DNA of 64,000 bases from Endomychus coccineus (taxonomy: Eukaryota; Arthropoda; Insecta; Coleoptera; Endomychidae): the NCBI GenBank assembly GCA_958510875.1, contig OY294068.1:32716297-32780296 (forward strand), written 5' to 3'. The notes beneath the pieces were generated by a model. The model searched no databases, was not told the DNA's origin, and saw nothing but the letters and a program-made list of their open reading frames with translations. Made by a program: the position numbers and the translations under genes. Below are positions 11,091 to 23,485 of this stretch, in pieces (position 1 is the first letter of the stretch; every line of letters starts with the position of its first letter).

Positions 11091-13103
11091 ATATTCAATC
11101 TGAAAAAGTGAAGATGGATGCCAAAAATACCATAAATTCATAAATTCATAAAATAACTAAAGCTTTCAGTAAAATTGTTTATAAATGAAATTTTTCAATT
11201 ATAAAATAAGAAATATCAAAATTTCATCTAAAAATGCTGAAATATATAAATCCTTACTTTAACAAAACTTCATTTTAATCAAATAAGAAAACAAACATAA
11301 ATTTTTGATAGTGAAATTACTATTTAAATAGTTTTAATAAATAATTTATATCTAATAATAAAAATATAAAACTTAATTATAATTATTAAATAATTGAAAA
11401 ATTTTATGAAAATTCAAAATCTGTCTATTATTTTTTTATTCCTATTTTCATCTTAAAATTTCTTTTTAACAAAAAATCATTTTTTTTTAAACTAAAATAG
11501 CTTTAAAAATTCCCTTTAAATATTCGAAGAATAGTTGAATGAAATTAAATTAATTAAACTAATCCATTTAACTAAATATTTAAACAATAAATAACTGATT
11601 TATTTATACTTTTTATTTATTAAAAATTTGATTTCTAATTATAAATATAAATAAATTTTTAAAATTCCAAAACCATAAAAATGTAATAAGCTAATCGAAA
11701 AAATTATGAAAATATACCTTCAAAATTTCATATAAAAAAATATAAATAATTATGAACAATTTTTACTTGATTTAAACTTTATTTACTAATAACAAATAAA
11801 TAAACATGTATATTTATTTTAAAATTAAAATTTTAGTAGCAAATGTAAAAGAAGCCACATTCTTAGCTTCTAACTATAGTTGGTGACTTCTATTTTCTGA
11901 AGATCAGGTTTGGAGCAATGATTCTACTCAATGATAGTGATTATCTACTTTATATAAATATATTATGAAGTACAATATGATTGGCAGAAAGCAGAAATAT
12001 GAATAAATTAGTAAGCAAGCGTATCATTATGTGATTTCACTGGCTTAAAACCGGCTTGGGCAATTAAACGGGTCTATTGACCTCGAAAAAGCTGTTGCTA
12101 TGCTTGTGAATCATACTTACCCTACTAGTTCCCTCTTTGTCAATACTATTATACTGTCCAAGCTAAAAACATCCGCTATCTTTCCAAAGGTTATTCAGTC
12201 GGTAAGTAAAACAATATAAATTTTGTATAAAATCAAACATATCTTGCAACAACATCAATGTTATTGTAATTTCGTGGTGTATTTGATTCTATATTAATTT
12301 TATAAAGCATCTTTCAAGTTGATTCACCTTGGTTTAAACTCGTTGCAGTTGCATTAATGTTTTAACTTTTAATAACCGGGATATTGCGAAATTTGTATAT
12401 TATTTATTATAACTATTCCAGTATAGAGCTTCTAATTAGGTACTTACCTTATTATTATACACCTTACTATGTTCACAACTATCATGGTTAGCAAAAATGC
12501 ATGAATTACGGACTGATATTTTTTAGCTTAAATAACATTAGAAACTTTACTTAAAAAAACAGGTAAATATAGAACATAATACTTTTATTGTTATCTGACA
12601 TTTATTGAAAGGTAACTTAAATGAAGTATAGTAATAAAAGCATTAGATACAATAATACTGCCCTCAATAGTGCAAATAAGTAATAAATATAATATAAAAC
12701 GTACTATATATTAATATTAAATATACATGAAATGTATACTTATGAGGTTATTAATTAAAATAGACAATGTAGAAAAATAAGTAGGAACAGATGGAAAATA
12801 AAATAAATATAATATATACGAAAATACGAAATTTTTAGGTCGATAATAAACTATCAAAAGTTCGATTTTCACTACTGTAATAAATAAATGTGGCTATAGT
12901 TTTGCTTACACAGTAGCTTCTTTTCAAACAAATATTATAAATTAGTTCAATTTTCGATAACAAAACTTCCCTTATACTACGTATAATGAGGGTAAAAATG
13001 AAATAAGAGATAAAAATATAAAAATGAAAACATTAAACAAATTTGCCTTTACCATGGGAAATATATTGGAAAAGAAATAACAAATTTATTACAACTAACT
13101 TCT
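11091..13103. other. Extremely AT-rich interval without recognisable genes
   Basis: Mostly short A/T runs and ATAAAT-type words, especially 11040-11850. No coding motif. An imperfect hairpin, CTTCCCTTATACTACGTATAATGAGGG, lies at about 12968-12994 and recalls repeat G. Confidence 0.6.
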
Positions 13104-13200
13104 AAATTCTTCAACGAACTTGGAAATCGCTTTCTGATAGGCTGTGATAATAACGCGAAGCACACTTTTTGGGGCCTCAAACTCATCACGCCTAAGGGCA
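13104..13200 (+). pseudogene. LINE (Jockey-type) apurinic-like endonuclease fragment
   Basis: Plus-strand frame reading NELGNRFLIGCDNNAKHTFW followed by GLKLITPKGRRF. This matches the G-D-x-N-A-K-H-x-x-W-G block of Jockey-clade endonucleases, the nickase that starts target-primed reverse transcription. The family's usual GGDYNAKH appears here as GCDNNAKH. Only about 30 residues are recognisable and no flanking reverse transcriptase is present. Confidence 0.75.
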
Positions 13201-13270
13201 GACGATTTTCTTCTGATGCAAAAATGTATTTAATTTTTAATCTTAACGGAACCGTTAATCACTATTTAAT

Positions 13271-14635
13271 TATTGAAATATTAAAGATAGGGGTCGAAAT
13301 CTCTCTAATTGGTCCACAGATATGTTACGTCAGATATCGGTAAACAACGTCTGCGACGCGGCATAGGCATTTGATCTTGTGTGGTTTCCGATTGGTTTTG
13401 CATCGAAATAGGAGTAGATTTGAGTAGTTTCAGATGTTTCAATGTAAAAGTATAAAGACCAATTTTGTTTGGTGCGTCATGGCTTCAGTTTCAGAATCGC
13501 GACACGAGAACGTGAAAAACATAACAATAACTGCCTCCAACAAATTATTCTTTGAGAGAACTAGGTTTGTCAGATGTCTGGACTTCGTCAGATTTGTATG
13601 CCACTTTCTTTTTTTGATGCCGACTGATTCATTTTCATGAATTTGTAGCTTACTGTAATAGTCTATCCATTTCCAAGATAGAGCGCACGTGAACAAATGC
13701 ATGCGGTATCACGGAACAGAATAGTTACATCACTGTTTGAAATACTGATGAGCTCAGAACATACAATGCAATTTTGTTAACAAATTTAATGAGAAGGAAA
13801 TATCCTCAAAACGGAGTGTGCGTAGGGAACGAAATCGCCTTTGACTCAAACGGCACGTTTTACTTTGAAAATTTGCGTGCAATTTCATCAAGTAGAGAAC
13901 TCCATCAATCCAATGTCCATAAAGAATATTTTTTAAGCAAAGTAGAAAATACTAGTCGGTCAGTACGCTGCGCCTATGCCTGAATGGTTAAGACGGAGTG
14001 AGTGGATCAACCGACATTAGTCAAAATCAAACTCTTATGTTTAATTTATTAGTTCATTTTACTGTTCGCTACGCTCACTCCGTTTTAAGCGAAGCATAAG
14101 TCCGTCTTAACAGTGTTGCCGCTTCGCTACAAACGTATTGAATTCAGTACACATATTTACATCCGGTACTTCAGTACAACTTTCTGAGAAAAAATTAGAA
14201 TTCAGTACGAATTGGAATTAGGAAAGTAAAAAAAATTATCATTTTGATTAAATTATCTTATTTATAATTACTCTAATTTAATATTACTGGTAATTACCTA
14301 TTTATAAAAGTTAAAGCCAATATAGATACTGCCAAAATTTAAACATAATAATAGAATTTTTCGGGTAACAACAAAAGACCAAACTACACAAGGGATTCCC
14401 AGAAGATGCGATTGTGGCGTCTGAAGTATGAAAGCTGAAACTACTGAAAACTGTTTCAAAATTGTATACTATACTATAAGAGAAATAAACACGAGAGAAT
14501 GGAGTGATTTCTCCATTCCGTGACCACCGCGTAAGGTGTGCTCGCCCGCTATTGATTGGCGGAACAGGTGGGGCAGTTGATCCATAGCCGGTTACACACT
14601 GCACCACTCCAGTACAATCATCCCTGTCTATTCAT
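13271..14635. other. Unannotated interval
   Basis: No protein family recognised. Imperfect inverted repeat TTAAGACGGAGTGAG (13988-14002) and CTCACTCCGTTTTAA (14074-14088), possibly a small MITE. Short open frames here have no family signature. Confidence 0.4.
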
Positions 14636-14735
14636 TTATTACTTCCCTCACTATACGTAGTATATAGTGTAACGAAAGTATTGTAATCGAGCCAAAAACA
14701 ATTTTCCGGATTTTCTCGAATATATCCGTTAAGAT
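14636..14735 (+). repeat. Dispersed repeat G, copy 1
   Basis: Contains ACTTCCCTCACTATACG with a hairpin, GAAAGTATTGTAATCG and a GAATATATCCGTT block. The same order appears inverted at 36663-36775. Function unknown. Confidence 0.6.
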
Positions 14736-14864
14736 CATTATATTATATAGAATGGACGACTATATCCTCATCTGTTGCGTAGTGGCGACAAGTCAACAGA
14801 AGGGGCTTCTACATTGTCTACTACTACATAGACAGTCACAGTCATATCACTAATAAGTACAAAC

Positions 14865-14965
14865 CACGGTCGTACATACAGGTCTGGGAACTATGTTTGA
14901 CATGAATCTCTTACATGTCGCCAAACTCGTAGTCCCTCGCTCAGCCACCAGCTAGCGCTTGGATC
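14865..14965 (+). repeat. Dispersed short repeat E, copy 2
   Basis: Same orientation as 8731-8834, sharing CGGTCGTACATACAGGTCTG, AACTCGTAGTCCCTCGCTCA and AGCGCTTGGATC. Confidence 0.75.
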
Positions 14966-15432
14966 GAAGTATGGCAACAATCACATTATTAAGTAAAATA
15001 ATTTTTCTCGTAACGCAATATTTACTATTCTGATTTGAGAGAGGAATGGAACTGTTACTTTTGTCAAAATGTATTACTCACCTTAAAAATAGCTTCCCCT
15101 ATTTCGTTATACATGCACGCACACATAAAAGACCTATCCGGAATCGCAAGCATCCACTTTTTTCGCATTTCAGCACCTTAAAAACAGAAGTTTCTTGCTT
15201 TACACTTTTGTACCCCGTTTTGTATTTCCGCACAATGCACGGTTTCGTAATTTTTTTCTGAATCACTAGATCTACCTCTTTCGCCAGCGAGCGAGTACCT
15301 GCTCAGGTTCTCTTAAGAGAGTTGGAATCAGTGAGGGCTAATTAGCATAAACTCCGAACAGTGATCAATTTCGCGCTCGACCACGCCGATGATTGATGGA
15401 TAATATTTTGAATTAAAAACGAGTTCTCTCTC

Positions 15433-15482
<50 letters not shown>

Positions 15483-16573
15483 GTAACCTGAAGCAAGCCT
15501 AACGACCTGATACTCTATCCTATCCCCTAAGTGATCTCCGATACGTGGAATTACAATTGAACACTCAAACTAGCCTGGAAGGCCGAAAATAATACATATT
15601 AACAAAATAAAATTGGCGAGCGGAACATGAACTAAAGGTTAAATAACCACTTTGTACTATATCGCTAACTCAGAGGTTGAAGTGAATATAACATTTGTTC
15701 TCTGGCAATCAAAATGCACTTACCCTATTGGTCTAATATCACAATTTCCTTTCGAATCCCTTGTAGAAATAAGGCTATAGGAGCTAACACTTTTCGCGAA
15801 ACGCGAAAGACGAACACAAGTCTAGCTCTGATTTACCCCTAGGAATAAATAACTCCTGTTGCACAAGTACTACGTTTAATATTGCTTCACAACTATGAGC
15901 CAATTCAATGCTCCAAACAACCCCTACGCAAGCTACCTACACCTCCGGGTTTCTCTCTTTTACAATACTACAAGCAAAATTTAACGAAGGTTGCGCTCTT
16001 CTGGAGTCCATTGAATAAAAAAAATGTCGTTGACTTATATAAACACAACTTGATAAATTAATTTAATCTCTATCTAATTTCTTGAATTCAATTTAATACT
16101 GACACACAGGATGTTGATTGGTTTCAAAAAAATATGATATTAGGAACAGAAATTAACATGGGTTAAAATTATACTTGCTTGGACTAGACCATTACTTTAA
16201 CTTCATAGAGATATTACACTAGCTTATTTTAATGGTTCTAATATAATAGACAATATCTCGTTTTGATGGTTATTGTTTCATGCCTACGTAGATGAAATGA
16301 GTGTTGGTGTATCTATAATTTCATTGATGTTATCTTAATAAACGTATTCGATCGATTTTTCGTTATATTAAAGTGAGCTTATATCATTTTTAGAATATAC
16401 TTCTTGCAGTATATGTTTTATACCAGGTTTGTTTCATGTATAGAATTTCAAAGGACTCAATATTTATGTTTCTATGTTGGTATTTTATAGTTTTTTATTC
16501 GATAGAATCGTTATTGCGATTGTAAGCACTAGTTATTTCCATCATTCTATCAATAAAAAATATTCATAATGAT
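14966..16573. other. Unannotated interval with a CT microsatellite
   Basis: Apart from the (CT)n tract at 15425-15479, no coding motif or paired repeat was found. Confidence 0.5.
15425..15479. repeat. (CT)n microsatellite
   Basis: About 27 CT units with a single CC interruption. Polymorphic dinucleotide tracts of this kind are common in insect genomes. Confidence 0.95.
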
Positions 16574-16646
16574 TTTTGTACCAGGTATGAATTATATATA
16601 AGTTCTTGGGAAATAGGTCACACTAACACATATGGTTATTATTTCC

Positions 16647-16688
16647 GTCATTACGTACGTTTCAGTCTCACGACCATCATCAGAAGAC
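16647..16688 (-). ncRNA. Type I hammerhead-ribozyme motif, PLE-A copy 2
   Basis: On the minus strand: GTCTT, CTGATGA, a GGTC-GTGA-GACT stem II, GAAA, CGTACGTA, ATGAC. Stem I has one mismatch (GTCTT/ATGAC) and the last stem II pair is weakened to G-T. The conserved core is intact. Confidence 0.65.
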
Positions 16689-16747
16689 GTATCAATGTAT
16701 AAGATGTGATTTATTGAAACTAATCGTATCATCACAAGGCGTCCTTA

Positions 16748-19165
16748 CAGCAGCGGAACTACCATAGAGCGAAAGGAAGCTGTAGGGGCGGAAGGGGGGC
16801 GTGGGCCCAAGGGGCCATGAGGATTCTTTAAAATGTAGTAATGTAATAGGCAAAATCTATGTGAAAGTTTAACAAAAGAGTTATTAAGCAACCGAAAGAA
16901 ACTTTCAAAAATTCATAAAACTCCAGTAACAGACCCCAAAACCGAAGTGACTAAGTTAGATGAAAACATGGACACGGACGTTCAGGTTAATCCAGTTTTG
17001 GCTACAAACATTGAAAAAAGGGATAATGTCGATATGGGCATAGCTAGTTCTAGCTGGGTAAGTGCATATAAAAACCTAAATACAAAAGAACCACTGGACA
17101 GTGAATATCAAGAACACGATGAACGGTAATCTACGGTAGACGATTTCATGAATGACATAGGCTTTTCTCAAAATCAATTTTTGTCTGATGAAGTGAAGAA
17201 ACGAATTATAAGCTTCATTACAAATTCTCCTCTAAATACGGGGGCCCGTTCCCTCGAGATCCAACCCAAAATAATGGAACATTTTCCATGTTTATTTTAA
17301 AAAGGAAACACCATATGGTTTGGTAGTTAGGCAGGGGCTGTGCTATTCTAAAGTATTAGACGCAGATTATTGCGAACCATGCTGGCTTTTTCTAAACGAA
17401 ATAACAATTGGCATAATAAAGGTATTAGAGATTGAAAAGGGTTGTCAAAGAAAATTTAGGTTCACGAGGCATCTCAATCATATTTATCGGCTTGTTACAT
17501 TCATGACAAATGGAAAATTGATACATGCATAGGCAAAAACTTCGAAGACAACTTACGATAAGAGGCTTGTTTTTCGTTTTAGACCGTTTATTAACATTAC
17601 GTTAACGCTAGCTAAAAACTGTTTACAATTCCGTGAACATCGTGAATTACTTTCATACTACTATAATGGTAACTTTTTGTCCATGGTTTAATTAATTGCA
17701 AATTACGACGATGTTTAAAAAATGTCATTAATTTGCCTAAAGAAACCACGAAATATTTAAGCCATTAAATACAAGACGATGTAATTAATATTTTAATTAA
17801 TAAAGTTGAGACCTGTATTATTTCAAAAGTTCTAGAAGCTCCATTTTTTGCTGTTATGATCGATACAACCCAAGACCTAAGTAAGGAAGACCAATTAAGT
17901 AATATCATTAGATACGTAGAAATTGCAATAAATGAAAATGGTGAACCAATGTCAATAGAAATAAAAGAATCTTTTCTAGGACTTAAGAAGTGCATGATTA
18001 GCATGATCATTCAGTCAGTTGATTATCATTAAAAATTGTGAAATTAATAGAAGATAACGGACTCATCTTTGAAAAGTGTCATGGTCAAGGTTACGATGGG
18101 GCAGTTGGTTCAGGCTTTAATAAAAAAACACCTCACAATTTAAATTTGGTAGTTGAAGATGCAGTAAGGTGTTCTGTGGAAATCCAGTCATATATTGCAA
18201 TTCTTGTAGAAATATATGTATTCCTTGAAAACAGTTTATGTCAGTGGGATGTACTAGCAAATATATCAGGAGAAAAAGAAATAACCATAAAAAGTTTAAA
18301 TGCAACACGCTAGACAGCCCGAGTAATATCTTTTCTGGCAGTAAAGTTAAGATTCTTGGATATCATCAAAACACTGGATAAAATGATTTTCTGCAATAAT
18401 AAGAGAGATGAGCGAATAAAAGCTGATAATATTAAAACCAAAATGGCTACATTCGAATTTATTTTTAAAACCATCACACTTGAAAAAATGTGTAACGTAA
18501 ACTTTGCATAAAAATTATTGCAAGTTAAAGATATGGGAATTTCAAGAGCTGTAGATGTATTAAAAAGGGTTCATATTCATTTAAGCAAACAAATAAATCA
18601 CTATGACACTCTAAGGAATGAAGCTGTAGAGTTGGGTAGAAAAGGGAACGTTAGTACTGAATTTAAGAAAAAATGAAGACCGGTCACTAAGCGGCATTAT
18701 GATGAACTGGCTCTGGACCGTCGATTTGATAGACGTAGTTCGTGGAAAATCTAGTAACCCATTACAAAGATGATATTTCAGAAGAATTTCCTGTTCAAAT
18801 AATAAACTTAGGGTCAATTATTAAAGAAGAACTTTCTGAAATTAAATCGGTAAAAGAACTAGCAGAACTGTTAATTATTAAATATAGCAAATTAAAACTC
18901 AGTAAAAATTATATATGCACAAGAATAACAGAAGAAAGATTAAGCGGTCTTGCAATTTTAGCTATTGAAGCTGATGAAGCCACAAAATTATATGTTAAAG
19001 ATGTCATTAAAAACTTTGCTAATACTAAAACTGATCGAAAAGAATGCTTGTTATTCGTTATAACTATAAAATATACGTTTTTAAGATTTATGGCGTTTAA
19101 TTTTTTTTCCAAGAGGCCTTCAATTGAATTTTGCGGGGAGCCCAAAATTTGAAGTTCCGCCGCTG
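16748..19165 (+). mobile_element. hAT transposon, ZMYM/DUF4371-type, copy 1, with perfect target duplication
   Basis: Begins CAGCAGCGGAACTACC and ends with the imperfect complement GAAGTTCCGCCGCTG. It is flanked by identical 8-bp duplications CGTCCTTA (16740-16747 and 19166-19173), the hAT signature. At 2418 bp it is shorter than an intact element of this type. The target is a minus-strand PLE-A copy. A second, diverged copy lies at 53680-56092. Confidence 0.92.
16947..19152 (+). pseudogene. hAT transposase (TTF-type zinc finger, DUF4371, dimerisation domain), broken
   Basis: Domain order is recognisable through many stops and frameshifts. The variable N-terminus and FPRDPT...CYSKVLDADYCEPCWLF (about 17230-17390) form the TTF-type zinc-finger region. 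MIDTTQDLSKEDQLSNIIRY (about 17855-17915) and CHGQGYDGAV (about 18078-18105) are hallmark DUF4371 (RNase H-like) blocks. The C-terminal open frame at 18742-19152 is the dimerisation domain. The usual SAERSFS stretch there is missing: LLIIKYSKLKLSKNYICT joins sequence either side of it. The same joint occurs in copy 2. Confidence 0.85.
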
Positions 19166-19320
19166 CGTCCTTATCGCACTAATTTTATATAAAAATGCCC
19201 ACTTCGCCAAAGCGGACATAAACACGAGTAATCGAAATTATAACACATTAATGTTCTAAGTATATGAATTAAGAATCCGCTGTTTAGCAATATTCTTATA
19301 AACCTTGAAGTCATATTAAG

Positions 19321-20051
19321 TCACAGTATGGCCATAAGTATAGTACAAGAAACAAAAACTCAGAAAATTACACCGCCCTTGCTAAACACTGCTTTGATTA
19401 TAATCATCAATTCATTACAAAAATGTTAATATTTTAAATAAGGAAACCAATTATTATAAAAAATCTATTCTGGAGATGATTCTCCTAAAACTCCAAGTCT
19501 GTAAATCATAGAATAGATATTCAATCATTAAGTCAGATTTATACTAATTTGAATAATTAAAACCCTTGCAAATTCCTGCATGCGTCTTTATAATGTTAAA
19601 AGTATGTTTTAAGTAGAATGCTCGAATAGCAATATTTCTAATAAGGTCTGACAACCTTTTTCTATTACCTCATAAATCTTCAACATCTGGTTCAGAAGTG
19701 AATACTCGTACGTTATATTTTTGGTACAGTCCTTCAGTCGTATTACATACTGTGATTTGATATGACTTCAAAGCTTATAAGAATAATGCTGAGCAGCGGA
19801 TTCTTGATTCATATACTTAGAACATTAATGTGTTATAATTTCGATTACTAGTGTTTCTGTTCGTTCCTACGACGTGGGCATTTTTAATTGAAATTAATGC
19901 GATAAGGATGTGATGATACAATTAGTTTTATGAAATCACGTTTTATACATTGATACGTCTTCTGATAATGGTCGTGAGACCGAAACGTACGTAAAGACAT
20001 AATAATAAACATATGTATTAGTGTGATCTATTTCCCGAGAATTTATATATA
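19321..20051 (+). mobile_element. PLE-A, C-terminus plus 3' UTR, plus strand
   Basis: Starts with ALAKHCFDYNHQF, the end of a GIY-YIG endonuclease domain. A C-terminal tail similar to 59380-59520 follows (shared NYYK and SILEM-like residues, sequence AATCATAGAA-AGATATTCAATC). Then come a 3' UTR and hammerhead motif ending TTTCCCGAGAATTTATATATAA. It abuts the minus-strand copy head-to-head at about 19320. Confidence 0.8.
19957..19998 (+). ncRNA. Hammerhead-ribozyme motif, PLE-A copy 3 (core mutated)
   Basis: GTCTT, CTGATAA (G to A at the sixth position of CTGATGA), stem II GGTC-GTGA-GACC perfect, GAAA, CGTACGTA, AAGAC. Both helices are intact, but the core substitution should abolish or strongly reduce cleavage. 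Confidence 0.65.
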
Positions 20052-20269
20052 ATAAATATTTATTTATTTCTCAATTATTGTTGGGTTCGGTGTCGCCATC
20101 TTGTACGCAAGTAGTCTAACATTCCCCGTAACTTTTGTGGAGTTCGAGAAATATATCAGTCAATATTCTACATCGCTTGGATTTCTTAGTGGGACATCTA
20201 CATGTAGATGATGGCGTTAGATATTATTGTTCTCTCCAGTATTATGTTAGTAGAGCTATTTATATTTTC

Positions 20270-20460
20270 AATATATTGATCCCTCAGTAACATGCAACCT
20301 TACCCGTTCCGCTGATAAGCCCAAGGGAGAGCGAAACAGCTGTCGGGAACTATTCGATTGTAATGTTACTGAGTAATCTAGGCTAGAGAAATTTTACCAT
20401 TGATATCTGGCAAAATTCAACATGAAACGAATATTCATTCTTTTCTTTACTACTGTTACA
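20270..20460. mobile_element. MITE family F, copy 2 (partial)
   Basis: Shares GAGCGAAACAGCTG, TGTAATGTTACTGA and the flank AATATTC-TTC-TTTCT with 10930-11090. The left arm is reduced to CCTCAGTAACAT. Confidence 0.6.
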
Positions 20461-21203
20461 TACCCTCAATAATTATATTACCTTTCTTGTCATTTTCTGT
20501 AGCTTGTTCAGTCAATTTGTTTTAGAACATACCCATTTCATCATCGTAATTTTTAAAATCATCATCTGATAGAAATCCTTCCAAGTAATAATGTGCTAGT
20601 TTGGGGGGATAGTTGGAAAACATTTCGGTTCGCTGTATTAGATTACGTTATCAAACAACAAGCTTTATCAATTTCTAATTAAAGTTAGTTTCCTATAGGA
20701 ATAACTGGAAACCGTTTAGACTTATCTTCGATGGAACTTTATTCAATTTCTCATCGGAAGTTAACGTCCCATGAAGATAACAACAGTTACATATATATTA
20801 CATTTTCCGTTTGTTACCAGTTTATCATTTAACCCCTAGATTAGATGGAATTCCACTAGCCACCTATGCTAATATTATCATCAAAGTTATATATTAGGTT
20901 AGCTCTTTTACAATAATTAGTATATTGTAATATGTTATTTAAAGAAGCTATTTTGTTAGCGAAACTATAGCTACATCTTTTTATTAAATTAATGAAAATC
21001 AAACTTTTAATAGGTAGTTATTTAATCAAGTTTAGAATGGATTTTCATGACACAGGGCCTGATTACATTTAACCTATATCTCTCTTTAAAATTTTCAAAC
21101 GATTTAGATTGTCATCATATACACAGTGATTTGTTCCTCTGGGGAGAATAAAGTTTTATCAACTTTTCACAAAACTCGATACAAAGTTAGGTAAATCAAT
21201 TAT
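20461..21203. other. Unannotated interval
   Basis: AT-rich; no coding motif or paired repeat noticed. Confidence 0.5.
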
Positions 21204-22120
21204 AACGGTCGGGTCAAATTAGACGAAAAAAGTATAAAAGCTGGGAAAATTTGCGGGCATGTCCGATCGACTCCGGGTTTTTTGCAAAATTTTCCTGAAC
21301 GGATTTACAACATTCCCGAAAAAAAAACTAATATGTGCTTTTCAATTTTTCAATTGATATAGAGGAATATAGAGGAAAATTTTAGAAACGGGTGGGCCAA
21401 GAGATTATCTAGTATTAATGGAATCTGTATGCGTCAAGATAATATGGTGTCGTGACCGTCTATATGGAAGCTGTTCAAAAAAAGATGAAGGGGAAATGTG
21501 AAAGAAAGACGCATGGTAAAGGAGAAGAGTAAGGAGGAATCACGTTCTATATTGGAATCATATCTTTCTATGTTGGAATCATATCAAGATCATCTCGGGG
21601 GGACGAATATTTTCAAAACCATTGATTGAGTACGTGGCTGTTGAATTTTATTGTGTTTATTGTGTGAACCACATTTTTTTAAACCTGTTATTTTTTGGAA
21701 TAATTAATTAATAATTTATTATTTATCCACAAATTAATTTTTTTTTACATCCTCTGATTACGAATTGTAAGTATTTATATTATTTTCTATTGTTCAATAT
21801 CAACACAGATATTTTGAAAAAAATTTGTTTTCTTAATTTTTTTTTTTATAGATTTCAATTTGCGTTTGGACAATATTACGAGTGGGCATTTCCAGCCATT
21901 GTTGGTATGATTCCGAAATTTTAGAAATTTCCTCATTCTTTGGCCATGAAAATTGGCCATTTTCCTCTATATTCCTCTATAATAATTGAAAAATGGAAAA
22001 GCACATGTTAGTTTTTTCGGGAATGTTGTAAGTCCGTTCAGGAAAATTTTGCAAAAAACCCGGAGTCGAACGGAGTTGCCCGCAAATTTTCCCAGCTTTT
22101 TTGCTATTATGACTCGACTA
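21204..22120. mobile_element. Foldback/MITE element with about 180-bp inverted repeats
   Basis: 21204-21390 and 21945-22120 are inverted copies. Shared blocks include GCTGGGAAAATTTGCGGGCA, CTCCGGGTTTTTTGCAAAAT and TTTTCCTCTATATTCCTC (direct on one side, complement on the other). The middle of about 550 bp holds no recognisable gene. Superfamily unknown. Confidence 0.75.
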
Positions 22121-23157
22121 TAAGCAGATTTTAAAAAAACAATAGATGTTATATATGTTTTAAATTTTATATTGGTGATATTTGAATTGGCTTAACTAGA
22201 AAATGTAATAAAATTGTGAAAGGAACATTACTCTTTTGTTATTTTTTGTTTTAATATCCATAATTTTTTATTGCTATCGTTGATAGTCGCACAATCCAAT
22301 CCAATTTCAAGGTGAACCATGTAAGTTAGGTTTTATTGAGCTTCAGTCAAAGGTTTATTATGCAAAAATGTTTATGTTAGTTCCGCTAATTTCCTTTTCC
22401 ATATCCCCTATACATTACCAATCACTCTGCACCCTGTATATGTTGAGCGATTAGACGATTTCAACTATCTCCCAATACATATTCTAGACATTTAGCAAAA
22501 ACACTTAAATAATGACCATGAATTTGTCCTACTTTTCACGCATAACATCATCGAAAATGATTACCAAAGTAGGCTCAGCTCCTGTGGGATCTATAATATC
22601 ACTTTCATTATACGAAAAATATCTAAATCCCTTAATTTTTTCCATGTTCCCTTTAACAACTGACATTTGGTTGAAGATATGACTTTGAATGATGGCCGGG
22701 TGGTTCAAATTCGACTCTCATCATTGGGATCTCGGAAAGTATAAGAGATACGAAGATGGTTAATTTAGGGCAAATTTGATTATCGGTGACCCCTAAAATA
22801 ATCCATTTAACAATTGGTACTTCCGTATATTTGGTGGAAAAACTGAAATTTACTGTTTTCGTTCTTTTCAAAGGTTAGAAAAAATCTATACATTCATTAT
22901 CATTGGAACTTTTTGAGCTCCATCTTTTGGCAAAGTGAAAAATCTTCTAAGACATTTCGTTTTTCTCAAATCATCATCAACTTCATTTTTACAGTTTTGA
23001 AAAGCCCTTACATTACCTTTTTAATGATATATCACCAGTTACCTTTGTAATCCCAGAAATATTGAAGGAAAAGCTTTTATACCATAGTAGGTTTTGATTT
23101 GTTCAATCTGTTACATATAAATGGTATTTTATTACCTTGTTAAGCACTGTGCCGTTA
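22121..23157. other. Unannotated interval
   Basis: No protein family recognised. A minus-strand open frame at 22653-22871 has no family signature. Confidence 0.4.
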
Positions 23158-23255
23158 ATGGAGTTTACCAATGAAGAAAAACGCGATATGATAAAACTTT
23201 ACTACAAAAACGATAGAAACGATCTGAACATGTATCCCGAAAGACGACAACTTCG
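23158..23255 (+). pseudogene. N-terminal helix-turn-helix fragment of a DDE (mariner/Tc3-like) transposase
   Basis: ATG at 23158 opens MEFTNEEKRDMIKLYYKNDR, followed by a YPERR motif. This matches the DUF4817-type N-terminal domain that precedes mariner-like transposases in insects. The frame is cut after about 32 residues where PLE-A sequence begins (about 23256). It could be the missing N-terminus of a mariner like that at 1012, but is not physically linked to it. Confidence 0.65.
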
Positions 23256-23485
23256 TGTTTTTGTTCGTTTTGGCGACGTAGGCATTTTTAATTGAAATTA
23301 ATACGATAAGGACGTTTTGTGGTTGATACAATTGGTTTTAAGAAATCCCGTTTTAGACAGTGATTTACTTTTGATGTGTCTCCTGATGATGGTTGTGAGA
23401 CCAAAACGTACATAAAGACGAAAATAGCATATGTGTTAGTGTGACCTATTTCCCTAGAATTTATATATAATGCATACCTGGTTCA
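23256..23485 (+). mobile_element. PLE-A 3' end, 5'-truncated
   Basis: Starts at GTTTTTGTTCGTTTTGGCGAC and runs through the hammerhead motif to the tail GCATACCTGGTTCAAGG. Matches 53165-53390 and 19855-20051. It truncates the transposase fragment at 23158. Confidence 0.8.
23378..23419 (+). ncRNA. Hammerhead-ribozyme motif, PLE-A copy 4 (core mutated)
   Basis: GTCTC, CTGATGA, GGTT-GTGA-GACC (one G-T pair), AAAA in place of GAAA, CGTACATA, AAGAC. Loss of the conserved G in GAAA predicts inactivity. Confidence 0.6.

Larger units (their letters stand above)
16574..19320 (-). mobile_element. PLE-A 3' region on the minus strand, interrupted by a hAT element
   Basis: 16574-16747 and 19174-19320 are the two halves of one minus-strand PLE-A 3' region. 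They join at the octamer CGTCCTTA once the 2.4-kb hAT between them is removed. The order then matches the plus-strand copies at 53160-53390 and 59780-59935. The outer end at 16574 carries the tail ACCAGGTATGAATTATATAT seen in other copies. Confidence 0.85.

Noticed and set aside
13981..14110. tRNA-derived SINE
   Set aside because: A short GGTTAAGACGG-like stretch suggested a tRNA D-arm, but no cloverleaf or B box could be assembled.
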